DNA of 64,000 nucleotides, taken from assembly GCF_000276665.1 (NCBI RefSeq), contig NW_004955438.1, positions 13,349,808-13,413,807 of the forward strand, written 5' to 3'. Below the pieces are notes generated by a model that was not told the DNA's origin, searched no databases, and worked only from the letters and a program-made list of their open reading frames with translations. Both the position numbers and the translations under genes were made by a program. Shown one piece after another: positions 56,373 to 64,000 of this stretch. Position 1 is the stretch's first letter. The number at the start of each line of letters is the position of its first letter. The DNA comes from Chinchilla lanigera. Its lineage: Eukaryota; Chordata; Mammalia; Rodentia; Chinchillidae.

Positions 56373-56654
56373 CCACAGCGCTCTGGGGTCATGGATGGGG
56401 TCTTAACCAGAGCATTGGTGGCGGCACCCACCAGAGCCATGGCAGCACCAGCAGAGTCTGTGATGCCTGCTTGGACACTGGTGGCGTAGACCAGGTGTAG
56501 ACCTGTACAGGTGTACAAGTGGGACCCCTAGAAGTCACTGACAGAGTCTTTGACAGAGACAAAGGATTCTATATGAGAAGGTGGAGCAGAGTACCAAGGA
56601 GACTGGTGACTCCATCTTTGCCCACAGGAAGTTGAGGCTTGGCAATATATGTAC

Positions 56655-56765
56655 AAATTGGGAAACTGAGCCACAAAGATTTTGTTTTAAAGAATAATTT
56701 GCCCAAAGCTAGAAAGCTATTAACTGACAGAGCCAAAACTCTATCCCAGTGCTACTTGGATTCTA
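56655..56765 (-). mobile_element. MIR SINE fragment
   Basis: The stretch aaattgggaaactgagccac, aataatttgcccaaagctag and agagccaaaactctatccca is the reverse orientation of MIR. Confidence 0.72.
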
Positions 56766-56935
56766 TTTGTTGTGTTAGACCATAAAGCCTTCAGGAGTAG
56801 TATCCAAGTAATGCCAGTAATCCAGTTGGATAGGAAATAGAATGCACCAGAGAAATAGCAAAGTTAAATCCAGAAAGATATTTTGGACTATATTTTGGAG
56901 GAGTTTGCACTAATTTGGGCAAAAGCAGTCTGATC

Positions 56936-57315
56936 CAGGGGTCAGCAAACTATAGCCTGTGGCCAGATCTACTCACTGTCTGGTTTTGGTCTATGCATTA
57001 AGAATAGTTTTACAGATGAACATTCATGAATATTCATGAACATTCAATCAATCTGATAACAGGGAGCACTAACTTTGAGCCCCATTTAATTGAACTACCC
57101 CACAAAAAAGAATTCTGTTCTTCTCATTAGTAGAACTGTATAACAAAATATTATATTCATTATTGTATTTTTATTGTATCAATAAAAATGTGTTTTCTGT
57201 TTTATTATATAAGTACCTGTATAATATCCTTAGTTTTGCCTCTTGGCCTCCACAGTCTAAATAGTTAACTATTCAGCTCTTTACAGGAAAAAATGCCACC
57301 TGCTGGAATCAGTGA
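56936..57315 (+). mobile_element. hAT-Charlie-type non-autonomous DNA element
   Basis: It begins ccaggggtcagcaaactata and gcctgtggccagatctactc and ends ttaactattcagctctttac with gaaaaaatgccacctgctgg. The interior from about 57060 to 57240 does not match the element as I know it and may hold another small insertion. Confidence 0.65.
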
Positions 57316-57454
57316 TAGGAAACATCCATGAAGTATAATTTTTCATACACCCTTGCCTGTAAAAATATGGGGCATTCAGGTTCTATACATATGTATTTAT
57401 TTAAGACAGTTTGTACGACCAATATGTAAGCAAAATAGTGAATGTAAATAGGGT

Positions 57455-57660
57455 TATGTAGTCAAATTGCCTACGATCAAAATCCTAGAACAATCACTTA
57501 CTAGCTTTATGACATTGGGCAAATTTCCTAACCCCCATGCCTCAGTTTCCTCATATGACAAACAGGAATATTAATAGTATCTATTTTATTGAATTATGTG
57601 AGAATTTAATGAATACATAAAATGTTTTTAGTACATAATAAGCGCTAAATAAGAGTTAAT
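57455..57660 (+). mobile_element. MIR SINE, well preserved
   Basis: The stretch has acttactagctttatgacat, tgggcaaatttcctaacccc, tgcctcagtttcctcatatg and a tail half with aataagcgctaaataagagt. This is one of the clearest MIR copies in the window. Confidence 0.85.
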
Positions 57661-58189
57661 AATGATACCCACATTTTAATGCATACACAACAAATAGGAA
57701 TTTAAAACAAGGTGATAGTGAAAGTCCTGTTTTTCTGGCATCCTTTCTTGTGGCATCTCTCATCACTCCTAGGTTTTGCACAGAAGTGACCATCAGTTGA
57801 TTCAGGTGACTTTGTTAGGGGACAGAGGCAGGTGGCAGAGGAGACAAGTCATTGATGCTTGGAAATAGCATGTCCTGACTTTGGGGCTGTGAGAAGTCCC
57901 TTTTAAGTCAGCTCTTGCCATCATCAAAGAAGCCATCAGCACAGCTGTGTGGTTAGATGGTTCTTGAGCCTTCTCTGGGTGCCAGAACCACGGGGGTTAT
58001 AAGTCACAAACAGTTCGTGCCTTTGGGAAGCTCAAGGCAGGGCAAGAGGGGACATGAAAACAAGTGTGTGCAGTGGTGTCTCGGGTATTTGCAGGCGCTT
58101 GCTTAGGACCTAGTGGAGGTGAACAGGGGCAGATACTCAAATCCTCTGGGAATGGAGGGTCAGAGAACCTTCCTGGGGCTGGTAACACA

Positions 58190-58480
58190 TGGTGAAGGAC
58201 TGACGGGTGAGTGGGCATGGGCCTGGGCACAGGAGGGCCCATTCCAGGAAGAGAGAGGAGCAAGTGCAGAAACTCAAAGGCATAGGCACAACCCTGGATT
58301 TTCTGGGGGCTGCGAATGCCCAGAGACCCAGAGCAATGGGGCTGGGAGGGAAAGAGCCACGGGTCAGACCACAGTGTCCTGTGTGCCAGGCCTCAGTGCC
58401 AGGATGCCCTGCAGGCGCTGGGAAATCACGGAGGGCTTTGAAATAGAGCAGTGCCACAATTGAGACATTTGTTTCAGAAA
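58190..58480 (-). mobile_element. L2-like LINE fragment
   Basis: The order cccattccaggaagagagag, gcaagtgcagaaactcaaag and the ending cacggagggctttgaaatag with agcagtgccacaattgagac matches the reverse orientation of the L2-like element. The opposing long open frames at 58113-58487 reflect its G+C-richness and are not genes. Confidence 0.5.
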
Positions 58481-58484
58481 GATC

Positions 58485-59245
58485 CAATCACATACAGAAA
58501 TAACTTTCTTTTTAACAACACAAGCCAGTCACTCACTCCCCGACAGGCACTGATTATGGTGTCTTTCTGGTACAACAAATATTGGAAGGCCTTTAAAATC
58601 TAAGACTTTTGGTTTTAATTATTTTAAAATATTTTTTGGCCATTTTGAATCAATGTCAATAAATGTTACTTTGAACGGTATGCTAATGAGCAAACTGAGT
58701 TCTCCTCAAAAATTGAATTTAATAAACTTGACCTACATTCACCATGAAGAGGCTTGGATGTCCGCTTTGATGCTAAAAATGAAAACCCATGGTTTGGGAA
58801 CCTAATTCTTTACAGTGAGGTTGACTGGGGGGCGGGGAGAAGAATGAAAGGGTTTTCCCCATAGTGAGTCTCACCCTTGGAGTTCTTTTCTCCTTCCGTC
58901 TTCTCACCCATTCACTGAGCTGGTTGATCTATCTTTTTTGTAAACAAGCAAATGCCTCCTTTTGAAAACATTACTTTGACATCAGTAACTGAAATTAAAC
59001 TAACCTTTGTTAGAAGATAGTCTTATACCCTGGAGGATGTGGCAGCCCCAAATAAGCAAGAAGTTGGCCACCCTGAAGTTCTTGGGTTTTGGTTTTCAAT
59101 CTTCAAAGTAATTAATGCATGTTCTCTGAAGAAAATACAGTTTTCTTCAGAAAATAATAAAGTGTTGGGGGGGAATTATCTTTTATCTAACCACCTAGGG
59201 GCATTTTAGGCTACTATTTTGGAATAATTTTTCCAGTACATTTAT
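58485..59245. other. Non-coding sequence, no recognised feature
   Basis: Nothing here can be assigned. Confidence 0.45.
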
Positions 59246-59330
59246 TTCTCTGACTGTAGGGAATGGTTCCAGGACCTTCCTCAGATTTCAAAATCCAAAC
59301 CTCAAATTTTTTATGTAAGATGTCATAGCA

Positions 59331-59894
59331 CAGTCATACCTTGGTTCACAAACTTGATTCTTTCCATAATTCTGGTCATAGACTGAGTTGGACAAGAACC
59401 AAATCCAATTCAGTGGCCAGGTTCAAAGTTGACTTTATGGGGAAATTTATTTTGGTTCTCATTCAATTCGGTTTGCAACCAGAATTGTGGAAAGAATTAA
59501 GTTCATGAACTGAGGTGTCTTGGTTACTTTTCTCTCATTGCTGGGACAAAATACCAGACACCCAGAATTAAGGAAGGAAAGGTTTATTTAGCTCACAGTT
59601 TGTAGAGGTTTGAGTCTGTAATCAGCTGGCTCCAAGGCCAAGTGGCATGGCACAGGGGCAATAGTTCATGGCAGTGGAAGACAGCAAAAGCAACAAGAAC
59701 AAAAAGGGAGGAGGAGCAAGCCTCTATCCCTCCCTTATATTGTACGCAGGCTGTCTGCCCCTGGACGGGTGTAGCACCCACACTCATAGTCCCAGCATTG
59801 GATCATGAATCAATCACAAACTCTAGAAGCCCACCCCATGACAGCATGAGGTATTGGGGGGACATCTAGACACAAACCATAACATGAGGTACTC
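59331..59894. mobile_element. Middle layer: second Tigger-type MITE
   Basis: It begins cagtcataccttggttcaca and runs through tttggttctcattcaattcg to aagaattaagttcatgaact, with its last bases (gaggtact) after the inner LTR. The style resembles the Tigger7 group. It interrupts the outer Tigger element. Confidence 0.65.
59516..59884 (-). mobile_element. Inner layer: ERVL-MaLR-type solo LTR with exact 5-bp target duplication
   Basis: The ends are tgtcttggttacttttctct and cacaaaccataaca. The 5-mer tgagg occurs at 59511-59515 and at 59885-59889. The body is the same family as at 30035 and 20037. No viral coding sequence remains. Confidence 0.88.
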
Positions 59895-60351
59895 CTCTAT
59901 TTGCATATAGGCCTGTACATCCTCCTTGTGCACTTCAAGTCATCTATAGATTACCTATAATATCTAATACAATGTAAGTGCTATGTAAATAATTGTTATA
60001 CGATATTATTTAGAGAAATAACAAGAAAAAGTCTCAACATATTCAGTACAGGCTTATTTTTCTTTTAAATATTTTTAATGCACAGTTGGTTGAATCCAAG
60101 GATGTGGAATGTGTAGATATAGAAGGCCAATTGTATTTTCTTTTCTTTCTTATTTCTAACATACCCAGGAATCCTACTAAGAACCATATTATACCTTGCC
60201 TTTTTCGGTTTAACATTATATTATAGGCATTTCCCTATGTGAGTAAAATCTCTATTAAGAGTCATTTCTAATGACTCTTAATAGTCCATAATTTGGATAT
60301 GGACTAACAATCCATATTTATATGTATAACAATCACCTACAACAAACTTTT

Positions 60352-60440
60352 TTGGTTTTTTTTGGTACCAGGAATCAAACTCAGGACCTTGTACTTGCCT
60401 GGCAGGCACTATGTTGCTGGGATATATTACTGGCCCAAAC
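60352..60440 (-). mobile_element. ID-type SINE
   Basis: The stretch reads ttttttggtaccaggaatca, cttgtacttgcctggcaggc and gctgggatatattactggcc, the complement of the ggtacc-type ID. Confidence 0.85.
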
Positions 60441-60568
60441 TTTTAAATTCTTTAGAATATTTTATAGTTATAAACAGCACTGTGCTGAAGATCTTTTTGC
60501 AAAAAAAGAATTCAGATTATTATAGTAGAATAGATTCAGAGAAGAGGTTTGAATGAGTTTTTTATGGC

Positions 60569-60653
60569 TTCCCCCCACCCCAGAACTTGAGATTAAACCA
60601 GGACCTCATGCATGCTAGGCAAGTGCTCTATCACTCAGCTACATTCCCAGCCC
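60569..60653 (-). mobile_element. ID-type SINE, older form
   Basis: The stretch reads cagaacttgagattaaacca, catgcatgctaggcaagtgc and ctcagctacattcccagccc. It is the other ID subfamily, as at 7554. Confidence 0.85.
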
Positions 60654-60656
60654 ATT

Positions 60657-60710
60657 TATATCTATCTATCTATCTATCTATATCTGATATATATATAGTA
60701 TGTATATATA
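60657..60710 (+). repeat. ATCT and AT microsatellite
   Basis: Several tatc units are followed by tatatata and gtatgtatatata. It adjoins the start of the ID element above. Confidence 0.9.
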
Positions 60711-60714
60711 ACCG

Positions 60715-61250
60715 TTTGTAAATTCAGTAGCATTTACTGCAATCAAAATTTGTAAAACTATCACCGGTTTCTAAAATATTTCATCATCCACACCATAAAG
60801 TCTATACTCACTAAGCACTACCTCCCTGATAACTCTCTGCTTCCCCCTCCTCCCAGGCCTTGGTAATCTCTATTCTACTTTCTGTCTCTATGGATTTGAC
60901 TGTTCTGGGACTTCATATAAATATAATCATACAATATTCTTCCTCCTGTGCCTGGTTTATTTTACTTAGCATAAAATTTTCCAGGTCCATCCATGTTGTA
61001 ACATATATCAAATTCTCATACCTTTTTATGGCTGAATATTTGATTGTATCTTTTATACCACACATTCTGTTTATCTTTTCATGTTAGTGGGCATTTTGTC
61101 AGTTTCCACCTTTTGACAATTGTGAATAATGCTACAATAAACATTGATGTGCAAATTTCTGTTTGAGTCTATGCTATTAATTCTTGAGGATATAACCTAG
61201 AAGTAAAATTGCTGTATTATATGATAACTCTACATATTTAATGTCTTGAG
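60715..61250 (-). mobile_element. Old L1-type LINE fragment
   Basis: The stretch has gtttattttacttagcataa, ccaggtccatccatgttgta, ggctgaatatttgattgtat, caattgtgaataatgctaca and aaattgctgtattatatg. This is the reverse orientation of an old L1M 3' end. Confidence 0.8.
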
Positions 61251-61254
61251 GAAA

Positions 61255-61885
61255 CACATCATTGTATAGAGACCAGAACTGGAAATTTTAGATAAAATTG
61301 GATTTTACATATACAAGAATGATTAAGAGGCACTCTTCCCATAAACACACAAAATGCATCAAAAGATTGGTGAACCATTACATGTTTATATGTTTGAGGC
61401 TTTAAATAAATGCTTAGCGAATGCATTATCACTTTTAGTGGTTTCTCCATTTTTACCAACATTTTAACAACAGTCATAAACCAGGCTTTAACCATGTATG
61501 TGAAAGCGGTTGTCTAAATGCTTTAGGTTTTAGGAAAAAGTTCATCAAATATATGAGTGTCTTTTGAGTGTATTCTGCAGTACACAGTTTTTCTGAGAGA
61601 TACAAAGAAATCTAGGAAAACAGTTCCTTTTTCATTCATCTATTCAAAAGCATTTGATAAGGAGTGCCACAATGGGTAAAGCCCTGTTCTGTGCTCTACA
61701 TAAATGAGTGTCGTATTAACCAAGCCAAGGGAAATGCTCAGGAAAAATCAGGAGGCATGTCCCACAGCAGTGAAGTATTAACTTTCAAATGACTTGATAA
61801 TAAGTAGTAGGTATCCATAGACTGTTAATCCTTGAGGGTCACTGTAGGGCTTGCATATACTTTCAGAAGGTTGGGGCATTTCAGT
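61255..61885. other. Non-coding sequence, no recognised feature
   Basis: The minus-strand open frame at 61259-61495 has no signature. Confidence 0.4.
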
Positions 61886-61888
61886 TAG

Positions 61889-62376
61889 TGTCTTGGTTTC
61901 CTTCTGCTATTGTAAGAAATCACCACATATTTACTGGTGGAAAACAACACAGATATATTTCAGTTCTGTACTATAGCCAGAGGTCTGCAGCGAGTCTTAC
62001 AGGTTAAAAACAAGGTGTCAGCAGGGCTGTGTTCCTTTGTGGAGGCTCTAGTATCAACATCTTTTCCCTTTACAGTCTAAAGGCTCCCACATTCCTTGGC
62101 TTGCGGCCCTGCTTCCTGCATCTTCAAAGACCATTTCTCCATCTTCAGTTTCTATCATCACACTGCTTTTCTCTCTGCTCACCCTTCAGCCTTCCTCTTA
62201 TAAGTACCCTTATGTGATAGTGGACCCACCCAGAAAATTCAAGATCATCTTCCCTTATCAAGATCCTGAGTTTAATCACATCTCCAAAGCCTCTTTCACC
62301 ACATAAGGTGACATAATCACAGGTTAGGATTAGGGTATGAACAGTTGGGCTGGTGGGCACTGTTTAGCCCACTACA
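61889..62376 (-). mobile_element. MLT1-like LTR
   Basis: It begins tgtcttggtttccttctgct and has aaggtgtcagcagggctgtg, a cattccttggcttgcggccc segment, gatcctgagtttaatcacat and ctccaaagcctctttcacca, ending ccactaca. This is the minus orientation of an old MaLR LTR. The flanking 5-mers do not match. Confidence 0.72.
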
Positions 62377-62379
62377 GGT

Positions 62380-63360
62380 GGGTAAGATCTGAAAAGGCAG
62401 AGAAGGAAAGTGTGATAGAAAGAGCTTGTAGAGAGCATTTGTCAATTTGACAGCCAGTGGGCAAATACCCTTTCTGAAATATTTGGGATGAATTCCAAGA
62501 AAAAAGTGAGACAGGCTCCTCTCTCCCTTGGAAGGAGGTATACGACCCCAGTGTGGTGATTTGATGTTCACCCTCTTTATTTTGACTAAATTGCTTCACT
62601 TTTCTCAGTTTCTCTTGAACGTGCATTTAGGTACCTTATTAGAAGCAGTTATGTAAAGCTCACTATTATGATTACTTCAGGGACATTGTTGAGAAGAAAT
62701 TTTACTTCACTGCACTGTTCATGTTGGGAAACTGCTGTTACAATTCATTACCAGAAATACCTTCCATTCTTTTGAGCATGTGCCTTACTTTCAACTTATA
62801 GAGGTGGTGATTCCTGCAATCAGGTATTTCTCAACCCTTATTGTGTTCTGTGAAATTGGGGCCAGTCTGTAGAGGTCTGAGGGTGCAAATTAATCACACC
62901 TCTCTTTCCTTCAGTGTTGGAAACTGACCAAAGACAGACCTAAGTGCTGCAGTGAAGTTCATGTTCAGTATCAGCTTTGCTGTCTCAAACACAAACATTT
63001 GTAAACTTTGATGGACATGTAGGTTGTACATCCTTTGTTCAGGAAAATCTGCAGGTATCACATGTCCTGTCTTGACCTTCAACACTGAATCTACATGTCA
63101 GGAACAGTGTAGGGGAAAGTCATGGGCCTTCCCTGAGCACATTTACAGCTCCACCACCTTGGGAGCTGCAGTTTGCCTCACATTTACAGAACAAAGACAG
63201 AAAGATCCAGAGAAGAGTGAACCTACAATTCTAGACCCAGAAGTCCTCCTGTTAACAAGCAAGCAAACAAGTACAGACACTGCCAAGAATATATGCCTTG
63301 GAGTTCCTTCCTGGGAAATGGGACTATCCATTGCTTTTATACAAACACGAGAGCAGAAAT
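62380..63360. other. Non-coding sequence, no recognised feature
   Basis: The 118-codon frame at 63024-63380 shows no conserved domain. No repeat can be named with confidence. Confidence 0.4.
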
Positions 63361-63519
63361 GCCAGCAATGTTTTCCCTAAGAAATATGTGTTCCTGCCTT
63401 GGGGCCTTGGATGCTCTGCCTCAGACCTCACATGGCTCACTGTGAAAGCATCATTCAGGGTTCAGCTCAGCTGTTACTCTTAGAGTCACTTGCATCTTGC
63501 TCAATCTGATGTAGCCTCC

Positions 63520-63765
63520 TTCTACCCATCCCAGCTCCATCACTCTCCATCTCATCACCCTGCTTCCTTGTCGTTGTGGCATGGACCACTATCTGAAATG
63601 ATGGTATTCATATGTATTTTTGCCACATCATCCTTCCCCTTCTAGGATGCAAATTCCATGGAAGTAGGGAGTTTGCCTGTACTGTTCTTCGTTGGTATCT
63701 CCAGTGTTCAGCCCAGTCTCTGGCACACAGGAGAGCTGACAGTTAATGTTAAATGAAGAGTGTTG
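63520..63765 (+). mobile_element. L2 LINE 3' end
   Basis: The stretch has gaccactatctgaaatgatg, gatgcaaattccatggaagt, tggtatctccagtgttcagc and ctggcacacaggagagctga, in the order of the L2 terminus. The preceding 200 bp may belong to it too. Confidence 0.75.
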
Positions 63766-64000
63766 TCTGGACCAAGGCACGAACTCCCAAGTGCCCACGT
63801 TTATTCAACTCTAGGCATTAGCAGTGCTACACTCTGCCATCTGTGTCTTACCTCTTCTTTTCCATCCTCCCCCCACCTCATGTTCAGGCCCTGAGACAGT
63901 TTGATGGCACCAGCTGCTCTGTCTCCCGGTCTCCATCCCACTCTACCACCAGGCATTTCTCCTAAATTTTACCCCGCTGCTTCCTTGTCGGGGAGCCTTG

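Larger units (their letters stand above)
59250..60135. mobile_element. Outer layer of a three-deep nest: MER2-type Tigger MITE
   Basis: The left part (gggaatggttccaggacctt, aaaatccaaacctcaaattt) and the right part from about 59895 (tttgcatataggcctgtaca, ctaatacaatgtaagtgcta, gcacagttggttgaatccaa, gaaggccaattgta) belong to one non-autonomous Tigger element. About 560 bp of other elements lie between them. Confidence 0.75.

Noticed and set aside
58113..58487. Opposing 116-codon frames on both strands
   Set aside because: They overlie an old L2-like fragment. Two long frames facing each other reflect G+C-rich composition.
42480..64000. Coding exons of DGLUCY
   Set aside because: The gene is expected here from human synteny, but no segment resembling its protein was recognised. 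Only a promoter or intron call is supportable.

Overview
This window is nuclear genomic DNA from a placental mammal, and its repeats point to a non-muroid rodent. It is full of tRNA-derived ID-type SINEs, short B1/7SL-type SINEs and ID-B1 composites, together with rodent-type L1, MaLR/ERVL solo LTRs and old mammalian repeats (MIR, L2, Tigger, hAT-Charlie). The B1 and ID spellings differ from the mouse and rat forms I know. A beaver/kangaroo-rat or squirrel lineage is possible, but I cannot fix the species. There are no bacterial genes, operons, CRISPR arrays or plasmid features.

One coding exon is recognisable. On the minus strand, 41853-41961 encodes the first 36 residues of RPS6KA5 (MSK1, a nuclear mitogen- and stress-activated kinase) and ends in a clean splice donor. 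Everything to its left (1-41852) is then most simply RPS6KA5 intron 1. I did not recognise exon 2 there. The exon lies in a CpG island (about 41490-42480) that also contains a 122-base assembly gap.

To the right (about 42480-64000) lies DNA upstream of RPS6KA5. In human, DGLUCY starts head-to-head with RPS6KA5. The island may therefore be a shared bidirectional promoter, and the right third may be DGLUCY intron 1. No DGLUCY coding exon was recognised, so this part rests on synteny. The promoter side carries five CCAAT boxes in one orientation, a palindromic NRF1-type site and GC boxes, which is a housekeeping-type architecture.

The remainder is layered transposon history. L1 fragments lie at 1-1130, 16830-17745, 26619-28688, 35630-37600, 48950-49720 and 60715-61250. 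Five related MaLR solo LTRs lie at 20037, 22712, 30035, 38590 and 59516, some with exact 5-bp target duplications. Older LTRs, a pair of decayed mariner-like fragments and a three-deep nested insertion at 59250-60135 complete the picture. Nearly all open reading frames here are chance frames over repeats or the CpG island. I found no convincing new biological system. The most useful items for follow-up are the promoter region and the datable nested insertions. Repeat family names are assigned by eye from remembered consensus sequences, and edges may be off by tens of bases.
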